Origin: Nectonema munidae
Taxonomy: Eukaryota > Nematomorpha > Nectonematoida > Nectonematidae
Direction: 5' to 3'
Length of the DNA stretch: 64,000 nucleotides
NCBI GenBank assembly: GCA_030549495.1
Contig: JAUIRK010000022.1
Coordinates: 333,257-397,256, forward strand
The position numbers and the translations under genes were made by a program. Below the pieces are notes generated by a model. It searched no databases and was not told where the DNA came from. It worked only from the letters and a program-made list of their open reading frames with translations. Positions 34,251 through 45,329 of this stretch are shown one piece after another; the stretch's first letter is position 1; each line of letters begins with the position of its first letter.

Positions 34251-34765
34251 CTTCTGTCTAATTTGCATTTAGAGTTAAATTAAAATAGTTTTCAATCGTT
34301 GCAATTTTATATCAATGAATATTGCTAGACTCGCGCCAAGAATTTTTTTTCAACAAAAGTCACTTAATCTTTATCACTATGTTTGTTACATTTTGTAACA
34401 TTTGACAACTTTAATTTTTTAGTCAAGAAATTTTTTTCAATAGTTATTTGGGAATGAATATTTTGACTATCTATTCAGTTTAAAAGCAAGAATACTCTAT
34501 TTGCTTAATATTTGAGGAGATATTTTTTATAATGTTCGATTGTTAAATTTTATAAGTAGCATTGTACATAATCAAATCTTTATTTTTAAGAAAATTTGTT
34601 GATTATTATAATAAAAACATAATATCGAAACAAAATGTTTCAGTTGTTAAAAATGTACTTGATCTATTTATGACAGCTGTCAGAATTTTATTTGTAGACA
34701 GAAATATTCAAAAAACGCAATGATTTTCTTTTCTCGTATACTTTGATTTATCTTAGTTTGGTCCT

Positions 34766-34948
34766 TGGACATTTCACCCCATTATTTTCATAAGACAGTT
34801 CGTCCCATGGACAATTCGCAACATTATTTTCATAAGACAGTTACTCCCATGGATAATTCGGCCCATTATTTTCATAAGACATTTTGTTTCATGGACAATT
34901 CGCCCCATTATTTTCCATAAGATGGTTATTGTCTCATGGACAATTCTA
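34766..34948 (+). repeat. Tandem repeat, unit about 42 bp, four copies
   Basis: Each unit carries ATGGACAATTCGCCCCATTA then TTTTCATAAGACAGTT, at 34766, 34807, 34849, 34891 and a partial one at 34936. No coding function is evident. It may be subterminal repeats of an element whose other end is lost. Confidence 0.8.
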
Positions 34949-35835
34949 AAAATTTAAGAGATAAAATGATTAATTTGAAATAATTTAATAGAGATAAAAT
35001 AAACAAGAATATAAATTTTTTTAATAATTGTACACATATAATAAGCAAAGATGGATGAAACAAATAGCTATCTATGGGGCTAAATGACTGTCGACCGTTA
35101 GTTTAAATAATTTTTTAATTATAAGGGTTAGCAACTTAAACGTTGGCTTTTGCTGCTTATAAAAACTTGAAAATATCAAATAAACTCTAATTCTTTATGC
35201 CTCCTGTACCGTTATGTCAAACTATGAACAAATTCGTATCGATGAGGAATTGAATCCAGAGGCTTCCGTGCTATTTCCATCATCTCAACCAACCTGACAT
35301 GCCACCCATAGAATATGCTGTAGGGGATACGTCAAAATAGTTTTCAAAAAACTTAAGTTATGCTCTAGTTTTTGTTGAAGCTCTATAACTTTCTGATAGA
35401 CTTTTTTTCCTTAAAAGTTATTATAAAAGGCAAATCATTGCAAAATGTTAAAAGTTATTTTACTTTTTGTAGATTTTTGTAGCTTGTATCAATTTAGCTT
35501 TTAAACTATTTTTGAATGATGCTGAGTAAAATGAAATAATGCGATCTTAATTTTTTGTTTTATTTTTGTTTGCACAATTATAACTTCATTTTATACCCTT
35601 GGCCCTGAATCAATTACATTTTTTGATATAAACATCGCAGGGTGTCTCGTAGACTCTTTGCCTTTAGACTACATTGACTCATATAAAACTATCCAACCTT
35701 CAGTTATTTGTTTTCTCTATGAATCAATATCCTTTCAATTCCTGTAATGTGCCTGGTAGACTACTTCATTTTTCAAATGAAAAGCCTATTCCACCCCCTA
35801 ACAATTTTGGATTTTTTAACTAGTGTATATTCGAT

Positions 35836-36392
35836 CGTTGTAGGTAAAAATGCCCCAGAAAAAATGCCCCAATTAAAAAGTAGGAAAAAATGCCCTCTAA
35901 TTTTTGATTTTCAGGATTTTTTTAATTATATAAATATTTTTATTTGGTACCGTTTTGAAAGGCTAAATTTCTAAAATTTCTTAATCTATAGGGTTTTTTT
36001 CTTTATAAAGTTCTTCAAAACAATATCAAAGGTGCCGATTGTGGGAATGTGTTCTTAAAATCAGTTAAAACACAAATTATATTTATAAAGTGTTCTGATA
36101 CACACAAAGTCCAAAAATATTTGCTGTTTTATAAATTTTTTTGTATTTAAAAAATTGTCGTATGCTGAGTTTTTTAGTTTATTTTAATTAAATTTAAAAT
36201 GTTTTAGATGAAAGGTTAACTTTTTGTTTTTTTACAAAAAAATCTTTATTTGACATATCTTTTTTAAAAAAAAAATTTTTTTAATTTTAATTAATAATTT
36301 TTTGAAATTTTTTGTGTTGGGGCATTTTTTCCTAATTTTAAATTGGGGCATTTTTTCCTAGTTTTTAATCGAAGGCATTTTTTCTGCGCACC
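35836..36392. mobile_element. MITE with AAAAAATGCCCC-repeat ends and 9-bp direct repeat
   Basis: ATATTCGAT occurs at 35827-35835 and 36393-36401. Both ends are built from repeated, mutually inverted GGAAAAAATGCCCC words (two or three per side). The interior is AT-rich and non-coding. A 9-bp duplication would suit a Mutator-like element, but the family is not established. Confidence 0.65.
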
Positions 36393-37527
36393 ATATTCGA
36401 TATGCAAATTAAATTAAAATATTTTCGCTGGAAGTATAGTATTTAAATTCACCAAATTTGTAAAAAAAATATAAAGTAGTCTTATAAATTTAGGTATGCG
36501 CTGAATACACTCTATTTTAAAGGATTGCTTGAATATTTGGTCTCCCGTGGTATTTCCAGACCACTAATTTTGAAAATTGCAACAAAAAATCCCCTCCCCC
36601 CCAATAATTTTGAGGATGTGGGCCCCTGGCTGATGATTTAACAGTTCTCATTCCTTTTAATTCATTCTTCTGTTCTTCTGATTTTAATCTCTTGTTGAAT
36701 TGGTTTGAATTCAATTCCTTGAGGATAAACTTTGATAAATCGAAATCTCTTTGTTTCACTAATAAAATTTCCAAAACGTTGCCTGATTTTAGTTTTGACT
36801 ATGTATCAGAATTTAATTTATTGGGCTTAATTTATAATAAATTAAGTTGAAAACCTCATATTAAATTTGTTGGTAATAAACTATCTCGTATAATTTCCTT
36901 GCTCAGAGTTTGTAAAAATAAGTTTCCTATGAATATTAAAATTTTACTGTACAAATCCTTGTTTCTACCACACATAACATATAGTATTGAGAATTGGGGT
37001 TTTTGTGATAATAATGTGATATTCACTCTACAGAAAAAGGCTATTCCTTTAGTTTTCAATAAATCCTATCTTTCTCACACCATTCAATTGTTCTATACCA
37101 ATAATCTATTGAAGTTACAGGATATCTATAATGTTCGAATTTCTCTGTTTTTTCATAAAGTCTTTCAAAAAATTACTTCCTAATTTCACAAGAACATGGT
37201 TTGTATTTAATGAAGCTATCAATGAATACTCTTTAAGAAACTCTCACAAGTTATTTCTTCCATGATTAAATCTTATATTTCTTCTAAAAAGTCCTTGAAG
37301 TATAGAGTTAGTTTATACTGGAATGCCACTCTATCCCATTTAATAGACGTTAGGAATCCCGTTACATATCTTAAAAATACTCTTATTGGTTACTTCATAT
37401 CTTTTTACAATTTATGGATGTTTTAGTGACTCGTGTTATTCATGTAAAAATACCTAATTTCTCCACTTTGTTTTCCTTTGATTCATATTAATTCTTGTAT
37501 ACTTTAAATAATACAAGTTGTATATAC

Positions 37528-38215
37528 AGTAAAACCTCCCCTTACCGGTCAGACCCGGGCCCCTTCAAAACTCGCCTTTTTGAGGGGGGGGCCTTTTTAT
37601 AAAGGACCCCTTTTTTTTTTTTTAAAAATGGGGGAAAAAAAAAACACTTCTTTAAAAAAAAATTTTTTATTTTAAATAAAATTTTTTTTTTGGTGTGGGG
37701 TTTTTTTAAACCTTTTTTAAAAAAAAAATCCTCCTCTTCCCAAATTGTTTGTAAAATTTTTTTAAAAAAATTTTTTTTAAAAAAATTTTTTTAAAATAAA
37801 AAAAACTTTTTTTCTTTTATTATTATCTCCAATTACCATTTTTTTGGGGGGGGTGTCCTTTTCCTCTTTTTTTTTCTTGTGTATTATTTTGTGTTGGGGG
37901 TTTTTTGTTTTTTGGTTTTTTTTTTTGGTTTTTTCCTTTGTTCTTTGGGGGTGGTTTTGGGGGGGGTTTTGTGGGAAAAAAAAAAGTTTTATATTATCTA
38001 ATAAAGTTTGGGGGGTGGAGGGGGATATTTTTATATTTATAAAATATTATATTTTATTATTTTGTTTAATAAAAAGGTGACATTTAAACCCATTTTTTTT
38101 TTGAAAAATTGCCCGTTCCCTTTTAGGGAAGTGTGAGCGTTTTTAAAAGTTAAAAATAAAAAAAATATATGGGGGTTTTAAAGGGTTTTTAAAAAAAAAA
38201 AAAAAATATTTGATA
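37528..38215. other. Homopolymer-dominated block, possibly unreliable sequence
   Basis: It begins at a pogo-like end, CAGTAAAACCTCCCCTTACC, flanked by TA. It then degenerates into long runs of T, A and G with almost no complex words until about 38215, where ordinary LINE 3' sequence resumes. The composition is unlike the rest of the window. A poorly resolved consensus over an inserted element is the simplest reading. Open frames inside it are meaningless. Confidence 0.6.
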
Positions 38216-38365
38216 GCTTTTTGTAGGTACTCATTTACTTTTAAATTATCTTAATCTATATACTGGTATTGCATACACGCGGTTGTATAACCTTCTGTAA
38301 TACCTTGCGAACACATCTCGTTTGTTTTGTTTGCTGAATAAATTTCTTTCTTTCTTTCATTAAAA

Positions 38366-38639
38366 AAAATCACCTCATTGAATTCGGTATAAAATCTCGT
38401 TTAGTTCTATATCATTTTCGGTTATATTTTAATTTTTTGCAATTTTGTTTTGCCTACTTATAATTCTATTTGTTCTGTGACAAAATAAATTACATATATA
38501 GCTACGTATAACTATTTAATCATGAAGTACTTTATTTCAGTTGAAGTGTCATATGTCAATCATTTTTTGACTGGTATGATTAATTTTTATAAAAAATAAA
38601 CATCACTGTTGGATTCAGCCTACTTAAAAATGGGTACAT
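38366..38639. other. AT-rich flank of the LINE
   Basis: Nothing recognised. Confidence 0.4.
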
Positions 38640-39590
38640 ATGTGTAAAACACCTGATTTGCAAATTTGATTCACGCTTACAAGTATTTTCAAATTCTAAA
38701 TCCAAAAACAATCTATAATTGGAATTGGCATTGTTGATTTGTTATAAAAATGTGTGTATTTCATGTAAAATTTGAATGAATGTTCTCTTAGTCAGATTTT
38801 AGATGTAAACCGCAAATTTGTTTTTGACATTGTTGATTTGATATCAAAATGCGTTTATTTCATGTAAATTTGAATGAATGTTCTCGAAGACAGATTTTAG
38901 AAATAAACCGCAACTTTGTTTCACACATATAAGTATTTTGAAATCCAATTGCAAAAATAATGGATAAATGAAATTGGTATTGTTGATTTGATATGAAAAT
39001 GTGTATATTTCATGTAAAATTTGAATGAATGTTCCCGAAGACAGATTTTAGAAGTAAACCGCAAGTGTTACACACTTATAGGTATTTTCAATTTCTAAAT
39101 TCCAAAAATAAGTCTAAAAATGAAATCAGCATGGCCGATTTGATATAAAAAATATATTTCATGTAAAATTTGAAGGTATATTTTATTAGATATATTTTTC
39201 ATCAATCAAAATTTTGATTGACATTTCCCAAAAAGTAACCATGATTTTGAAAAAATTTAAACTATAAAGTGTTATGTGTTCAAAACTGTATATATTTATA
39301 CATTTTTAAACGAGTATATAATATAGAACCAAAGTTATAAGTTTAACTAGAGATACTGTCAGAATTTTGCTGAAAAAGTTTAACTTTTGATTTTGATTGA
39401 CAGATTTAGGCATGAAAAGGTCATTCAACTGCCATGAAAATGGTATCAAAAGATGCAGCTATCAATTTTAGGAAATGTCACAAAGTATGGTAGCAAAAGA
39501 TGTAGCCAATTTGGTACACGAGAAATTTTAGTTGAGGGGCGGGGGGGGGGGGGGGTGTAGGGTATTAGTTATCGACCTGGATTATCTAAA
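38640..39590 (-). repeat. Second tandem-array element, inverted relative to 21335
   Basis: Units with TTGATTTGATATCAAAATG, ATTTCATGTAAAATTTGAAT and GTAAACCGCAA recur at roughly 120-150 bases. The non-array part (39180-39560) reads, inverted, like 50750-51080, including CTGTCAATCAAAATC and the C-tract CGCCCC...CCC. It is the same element family as 21335-22730, 50727-51358 and 63945-64000. Confidence 0.65.
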
Positions 39591-40342
39591 TATCAAGTAA
39601 AATTTAAAGTATAACAGGACAATAAAATTTTAGCCAGACATCCGGCCAACAGGATATTTTCCGGTTATCCGGTACATCCCTAAATATAATTCCGCGATTA
39701 TATTAAAATACTATTATTATAACACAAATTATTTTTATCAAAAAAATTCCAATCTTTTTATCCTTCCTATTCAAAGGTGAAATGAAAAGGAAGAACTTTA
39801 AGAATAAAAAATTAATTTGTACGGATGATGAAGAATTAGAATTAACGAAGTCCAGATTAACGAGGGTTGACTGCTTTTACTTTTATTTCCAAGTTCAAGA
39901 AATCTTACTAAATTTTAATTGTATATGTTGTCTCAGCAAATTTACATAGAAAAGTTACATCGTTAGACACGAAGGAAAATTCATATTATTAACTAAGCAA
40001 ATGCTATTTAGTCCTCTAGTAGGCAAAAACTAAAAAAAAACTAGAGGGACCCAAATGCACATCCACTAACTCTAGTTTACATGTTGCCCAGTTTGGGGAA
40101 GTCATACCCCTCCCCGACAAAATGCAAGTGAGGAATTAGGTATGAAAAAAAGAATAAGTTGTCCGTTGTAAAGTCCCCTAAGATATGCAATAATTTGGTA
40201 GAAGAAGAAATACCATTTTTTCATCCATTACTCTATTATTAGTTTTTTTTGTGGTTTTACATGCATGGGAGAAAAAGATTTAGAAACTGTAGCGTACAAG
40301 AAGCAGTAGTAGTGTAATTGTGAAACCAGCGATTAAGAAATC
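39591..40342. other. Stretch with transposon-end fragments
   Basis: CCGGTTATCCGGTACATCCC near 39661 looks like a hAT-type terminus. AACGAGGGTTGACTGC near 39857 looks like a pogo-class terminus. No partner ends were found and no gene is visible. Confidence 0.35.
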
Positions 40343-40501
40343 TTACTTCAAAATGTATGGGTCCGTGTGGTAAAAGCGCTTGCCAAAGGCTTCATTTTTG
40401 GCACTTGCATCAAAGTCTTTACGCAAGTATTCAACTTTAGAAAATTCGCTCCACTTTTTTTTAATGTCTTCAAATTCAATTTTCACGAGATCGCTGTTTA
40501 T
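40343..40501 (-). CDS. Host exon candidate (unidentified protein)
   Basis: On the minus strand a very clean acceptor (CCTTTTCTTTTTCCAG) precedes an open frame, INSDLVKIEFEDIKKKWSEF then SKVEYLRKDFDASAKNEAFG and FYHTDPYILK. It ends either in TAA or, overlapping it, at a donor GAA/GTAAGA. The charged composition and normal codons look like host coding sequence. No family is recognised. It may continue the gene starting at 43641, though the obvious donor there is not in the matching phase, so a further exon may intervene. Confidence 0.5.
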   Translation of the reverse strand: MNSDLVKIEFEDIKKKWSEFSKVEYLRKDFDASAKNEAFGKRFYHTDPYILK

Positions 40502-41290
40502 CTGGAAAAAGAAAAGGGCGGTTGAACAAATTAACCAGCGAACATTCAGTGTAAATGAAAACATACTACAGGAGAAACAATTTTCTTTTGATCAAAGCCA
40601 AAGTGGTCTGTAAAAAAGTAAAACTTTAGAAAAAATATTTTAATCAAAAGAAATTGATCAATTAAGACTTGAGTTAGAATGCAAACAAAGGCTCATTTTA
40701 AAACAGTCTACCTTTTTACCAGAACTGGTAAAATAGCGTAAGATAGAGGCTTAATCATATAGGACGTTCAAACCAAGAGATTCAACAGGACTTATTATTT
40801 ACTTAGTTAGTAAGTAAAACAATTAGTGAGTCTGTTATTAGTTCATTAAGACCTGGAAAATTGAATTCGTGGCTGAAAATTGAATCTATGACATGAGAAA
40901 TAAATTAACGCCCAGAATAATCTATAACCATAAACTAATTTTAAAAAATTCGCAAAGATCTTTCAAACGGTTCAAAACCAATTTAAAAAGTAAAAAAATC
41001 ATATGGTAGAAATATCAATTGGTTCAAATGAGCGAAACCTGGCTGAAATTTGGTGGAGGCGAATACTTTAAAGATTTTAGCTCAAAAATTTTGAATAAAT
41101 TCATTCATTGCGAGTTTCGTAAAGCTTCAGAGGCATCAAAACACTATGGAGAAACTAGCCTTAGCCAAGATACTATGTATTAAAGTGTATGAGTTATCAC
41201 CGCCAAAATTCATGAACTAAAATTAACATTTTTATTAAAGTTATATGAAAATTGATGCTAAAATAACTTCAAAGGCGAAACTTTGACGTG
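40502..41290. other. Intron-like or intergenic stretch
   Basis: AT-rich, nothing further recognised. Confidence 0.35.
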
Positions 41291-41298
41291 ATCTAGGT

Positions 41299-42330
41299 CA
41301 GTGGTTCCCAACCTCTTTTTTAGGCGACCCCTTTCTCAGAATAGGACCGCGACCCCACTAATTTAGTTGCATATATTTTATGAATAGCTGGCTGTAAAAG
41401 TAAGGGACGATAATTGTAATGAATATATGTGCAAGAGAGGTATTTTAAGGTTGTGAAAGACAAAATTAACATCATTAAATTTTATTACATTCATAGCATT
41501 TTGAATTTTAAAACTTGACATTTATTATAACAACCACTTCTGGAATAATATTCTGTCACATTCTTTAAAAAACAAGCTAAAGGTATATATTTTTTCTGTG
41601 AAATGATAAATTAATTTTAATTGGAGCCTTCGGCTCGAATCATGTTGCTAAGTTTCTCTATTCATGGTTCAGTCTTAAAAAGTGCTACCTTCAAATTATG
41701 TTTCGGTTGCAGCCAGAGCTCCTGCCTTAGCTGTTACTTTTGATGGCAGTGAGAGCTGCAAATCGTGATTCACACAAATAGGTTGTAGGGAAAGGCAATA
41801 ACATTTTAACAGCTTCGAATCCAAGGACTGGTTTTTTTTTCTCACAACAATCCAGAACATATTTAGAGTATATTTAGAGTTTGTCGCTGAAAGTTAAAAG
41901 GAAGAGTTTCACCCTGCTGGGTCTCTATAAGCTCTTCTTGAAGATTTTGGATATCGAAGGATCTTCTCAAGCATTTGTATTTCTCATGCAGCTCTCCACC
42001 CGGAATATACCTGTAAAACTCCTCACTCAATTTCTCCAGATTGTAGGAGAAAAGAACGAAGATAATAAATCAATGGTTATTTGAAAGCTTTTTTTCTTCT
42101 CTATCTTTCTCTAAAAGATAGGAAAATTAAAATTGATTTATCATTTTTGTGGGTTTCTCTTCTTCATTTATCTTTGTTAAAAATAGATAAGAAATTATCC
42201 ACTATCCCTCAACCAATATGTGACTGTATTTCCTTAAAAACTCTTAGAATTAAGAGTTCACAATGTTATTATTTTGAGGTCTTGGTGACTCCAAGAAAAA
42301 TGCTTGGCGACACCAGTTTGGGAACCCCTG
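41299..42330 (-). mobile_element. hAT element, 1032 bp, perfect 8-bp target duplication
   Basis: ATCTAGGT flanks both sides (41291-41298 and 42331-42338). The termini are CAGTGGTTCCCAACCTC and, inverted, CAGGGGTTCCCAAACTGG, typical of hAT. Minus-strand reading near 41770 gives CESRFAALTAIKSN, part of a GTF2IRD2-like dimerisation domain, so it is an internally deleted autonomous copy. Confidence 0.85.
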
Positions 42331-42338
42331 ATCTAGGT

Positions 42339-43230
42339 ATTGTTGCTACACTAGTGAAGGAGAAAATAAAGATAAGCAATTAAGTTAAATCTCTTTGCTA
42401 GGCTCAAATTAATAGAGCAGGGCGAGAGCACGGGGCAGTTGTTCGTCGTTGGTTTAAATGTCCGTTGGTCTTGGTTGAAACGCTTTAGATACAAGATTTG
42501 GATTTACATTAGGTGATTAAAATTTCCAAGATTAATGAGTGTTTAAATTGAAAAAAGGCTAAGTTAATTACTTATTAAATTTGTTTGATAGTGAAAAGCT
42601 ATCAATAATTATAGATTAATTTAAAATGATGATATATTCCAAGGAAAAAACATAAAGAATTTTAAAACATAATTCCTTTTTTAAATTAAAATAAACTTTA
42701 GAATCTAAATCAGCGTAACCACGTAGTAATATTATTTACGATTACATTCTTTGACAAGAATAAATTGAGGCTTTGAAAAAGTATTCAGTATGGAGGCTTT
42801 AGTGCCTATTTTTCCAATTTTTCAATAAAATGAACGCTTCATTATTAACAAATTTCCATAGGACTATCATAGAGATCAAATAATCATATTAATTACATCT
42901 AGATTTTTCATGTCGAGAAGACAGACGTATATATCTTGTTTTTAGTTTACAATCAAAAAAACATGAAGTTCTTTTTCGACTGAATCTTAACACTAGAACG
43001 GACCAACTCTGTCATTTGAAGCATTTTGAATTTATCTTTTTGTTCAATATTAGCATTCCTCTTTTGATTTTATTTGTTTAGGGAATATTTTATCAAAATC
43101 TCAATGTTCATCAATTTTTTTTCTTTTCTATCTCATTTGTATTTTCAATAAAATGTTCTATTTGCTTTTTTCAAATAATTTTCATGCACTTTTATAAAGA
43201 AAACTTTAGTATTTTTGTATTAAAAAGGCT
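42339..43230. other. AT-rich stretch, nothing recognised
   Basis: No coding, RNA or repeat signal supported. Confidence 0.4.
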
Positions 43231-43641
43231 TCAAACAGAATTACAGTAAGGCTGTTCATAAAATTTTGAATGTCGTTTACTTTTTGAAAAGAAAGAGGGT
43301 GTACCTTTAATTTCTAGCAAATTTTCTTTGTTATCCTCAACTTCTATTTTGATGGGGGAGAAGGAGTTAGAATCGTAGGGTGGAAGCTTGTTGTCAGATT
43401 CACAGATCAACTTGGGTGTGCTAGATGATTCCTCAGTGGCAACAGAATCGTCATCATCATTCACTTCTAAGTAGTGCAACTCTTCGATGTTTAGCAAGAG
43501 TTTGTCAACGTTACACAATATTTTGTCAACCGATTCCTTGATCGGAGATATTTCTTTCTTTATTTCCTTGATTCTTTCCATGACTTCTGTGATAGACAGC
43601 TTTTTGTTTGATTTAAGAGGCTTTGCTTTTGATCGCACCAT
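43231..43641 (-). CDS. Possible first coding exon of an unidentified host protein
   Basis: The minus-strand frame starts ATG 43641 (MVRSKAKPLKSNKKLS). It contains a predicted coiled-coil-like Ile/Leu/Lys stretch (ITEVMERIKEIKKEISPIKE), an acidic segment (LEVNDDDDSVATEE) and SPIKIEVEDNKENLLEIK. A weak donor AAAG/GTACAC lies near 43303, so the frame beyond it may be intronic. The charged, low-complexity-free composition looks like host sequence. Coding on the minus strand, it precedes the exon at 40501 and the zinc-finger exons. A KIEVED-type motif near the N-terminus is reminiscent of sumoylation motifs in transcription factors, which would suit a zinc-finger protein; inference only. Confidence 0.5.
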   Translation of the reverse strand: MVRSKAKPLKSNKKLSITEVMERIKEIKKEISPIKESVDKILCNVDKLLLNIEELHYLEVNDDDDSVATEESSSTPKLICESDNKLPPYDSNSFSPIKIEVEDNKENLLEIKGTPSFFSKSKRHSKFYEQPYCNSV

Positions 43642-43838
43642 TTAAAAGCGTTTAAAGAATGAATACTTTGTTCAAATAACAAGATTTCCGAGTGAAAAAA
43701 TCTGAAACAAAAACAGTAGAGAATAAGAAAACAATGAGTATTTTTTTCGAAAAAATCTTTGCAAGATTAAACTTGGTGTCAATCTATTCATTTTTTAAAT
43801 TTTATATAGAAATTCGTTTCAAGTCGGTACTTTTTTAA

Positions 43839-43966
43839 CCGGTTAAGGGCCAGAATCGATTATGGTCGACTTTACAAAAATAAAACCGTCTGTCTATCAA
43901 TGCTTCTTTAATACAAATCTTCTGCTTTACATTAGATATCGTCTGATTATTTTGGTCGTTAAGGGG
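43839..43966 (-). mobile_element. TTAA-flanked MITE, 128 bp
   Basis: TTAA lies at 43835-43838 and 43967-43970. The ends are CCGGTTAAGGGCCAGAAT and, inverted, CCCCTTAACGACCAAAAT. The interior is inverted relative to 18347-18466 (AATACAAATCTTCTGC, GATATCGTCTGATTA). Confidence 0.85.
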
Positions 43967-44042
43967 TTAAGCAAAATTAATGAAAAAATAATATGAAAAA
44001 AGCTCTAATATCTGTCCCAGCGAAAATTATCGAGGAGCGCTA

Positions 44043-44938
44043 CCCTTATCAGGCAAACATGGGTCTATCAGACGCGAGAAACTTTAAAAATGAAGATTTT
44101 TTTGTCATAAATTATATATATAGTTTTGAAACTTTTAAAATGCCTCATTCTAATTGTATTTAAATCATTCAAAAAATATTTTTGTCAAAGTTTTTATTTT
44201 TTTTTTCAGCAACGACCTAATAACTTTTAGCATTACGTTGTAGGTTAACATGGGTCTAATAGACCCAATAAGCAGTGAGCACTCAGAAAAACATATTATT
44301 TATGTGAAATGTAAAAATAAATAAATAAATTTAATATTTTTACAATTAAATAATAGTAAGTGTTTGTTCATTAACTATTGAACTTTGAAAAAGCTTCAAA
44401 CAAAAAAAGAAAACCTTTTTTGCGGCTTTTTACCCAAAAACACATTCAAAAAACACCTAAAAACTAGTTTTATTTGTAGTTTTATTAAACTGTTTTTTTT
44501 CTTTTTTATATATATTTTATCATGAACATAATATTTTAGTATGTAATATACCTTGCTTTAGGCTTTACTAACTTTTAATATCCTTTACTTTTAAACTCAA
44601 TTGATTAATTGTAATTTTTTGTTGAATTTCATTGATTATTTGATTTAAATAGTTTCTGTTGCTACCTATGTTGTTGTTTTTTGAATGTGTTTTTGGGTGA
44701 AAAGACGCTCCCTTTTTTGGTAGTAAATTGCTGGACTTTAATATTTCTGGCAATATAAAAAATATTTATAATTACATATATGCACAAGAAATCATTAATT
44801 TAAAGGTTATAGATACGCTAAATGTACAAAATATAAAAATTATCATTAACAAAAGAGTATTTGTGGAAACAAAAAGGCCGGGCTCGTTGGACCCATGTTT
44901 ATCTAAATCGTAAAGAAAATATGTTTGCCGCATGAGGG
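44043..44938. mobile_element. piggyBac-like non-autonomous element, about 896 bp
   Basis: The ends are CCCTTATCAGGCAAACATGG and, inverted, CCCTCATGCGGCAAACATA. TTAA follows on the right (44939-44942), while the left flank is changed to GCTA. Internal inverted words ACATGGGTC occur near both ends and at 44250. No transposase was recognised. Confidence 0.6.
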
Positions 44939-44942
44939 TTAA

Positions 44943-45329
44943 AAGTTAGTCCTGGCCTATACTAGTCCGATTAAAATATTGAAAATGAATGCGTTTCAAA
45001 CAACTTGACTCACTTCTTGATAGAGTTTACAGCAAAGCTGATCTTAAAGTATAATACCAATGAAGAAATATATATCAACTTACCTTACCAAAAAGTAAAG
45101 AAAGTTAGTTGTTTACAAATATAAACTTTAATCTGAATGAAAAATAAGTAATGCATTGAACTTCCATCAAGCAAATCAAAAACACATTATACAGTGATGC
45201 ATGCAAACACCACAAGCATAAAGTGAAGAAATGTTTGCTTTCGAGAACCCTTATCAAACATGCCCTCAATTCGCTATATAGTGTATACAAAATAAAATAT
45301 TACCACAATTTTATCATACAGGAATATGA
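44943..45329. other. AT-rich stretch
   Basis: Nothing recognised. Confidence 0.4.

Larger units (their letters stand above)
33269..36628. mobile_element. Non-autonomous hAT element, 3360 bp, perfect 8-bp target duplication
   Basis: GCTGATGA flanks both sides (33261-33268 and 36629-36636). The termini are CAGGGGCGAACATC and, inverted, CAGGGGCCCACATCC. No transposase was recognised inside. It carries GC-rich blocks (33640-33790), a 198-bp nested hAT MITE, a 42-bp tandem repeat and a 557-bp MITE. It lies within the reverse transcriptase of the 30830-38365 LINE. Confidence 0.85.
31080..37440 (+). pseudogene. LINE ORF2: endonuclease and reverse transcriptase, decayed
   Basis: Endonuclease blocks: FSLNCQSLNSKFDDVSNLVL, ALQETWLS, then RHSTLIDNILVN and ESCISDHFLIML. 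Reverse transcriptase blocks: NQFGFRAKHSTQLLP, SIFIDLSRAFDSIPHDKVL, GVAQGSILGPILFSIFIND and LIYADD. The thumb region resumes after the inserted hAT with LLNWFEFNSLRINFDKSK, SFDYVSEFNLLGLIYNKLS, and later SLFLPHITYSIENWGFCDNN. It nicks target DNA and reverse-transcribes its own RNA (family knowledge). Several stops and frame changes make it inactive. The hAT inserted precisely in the YADD coding sequence. If the hAT and one target copy are set aside, the codons read YADDLT. Confidence 0.75.
30830..38365 (+). mobile_element. CR1/L2-like LINE, decayed and interrupted
   Basis: Order of parts: zinc-knuckle ORF1 tail (30830-31074), ORF2 with endonuclease and reverse transcriptase (31080-37440), a 3' untranslated region and a tail of TTTC repeats (38345-38360) after GCTGAATAAATTTC. 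It is interrupted by a 3.36-kb hAT element (33269-36628) and, in the 3' region, by a block starting at 37528. Motif style places it in the Jockey/CR1/L2 assemblage; the exact clade is not settled. Confidence 0.75.

Noticed and set aside
34741-34950. Tandem 42-bp units as a CRISPR-like array
   Set aside because: Units are contiguous with no spacers, in a eukaryotic transposon.
37844-38080. Open frame of Phe/Trp/Gly-rich residues in the homopolymer block
   Set aside because: It is produced by runs of T and G, with no domain or codon signal, in a block whose sequence is suspect.
44568-44753. 61-codon frame as a piggyBac transposase piece
   Set aside because: No piggyBac motif could be recognised; Lys/Asn-rich composition is expected by chance here.
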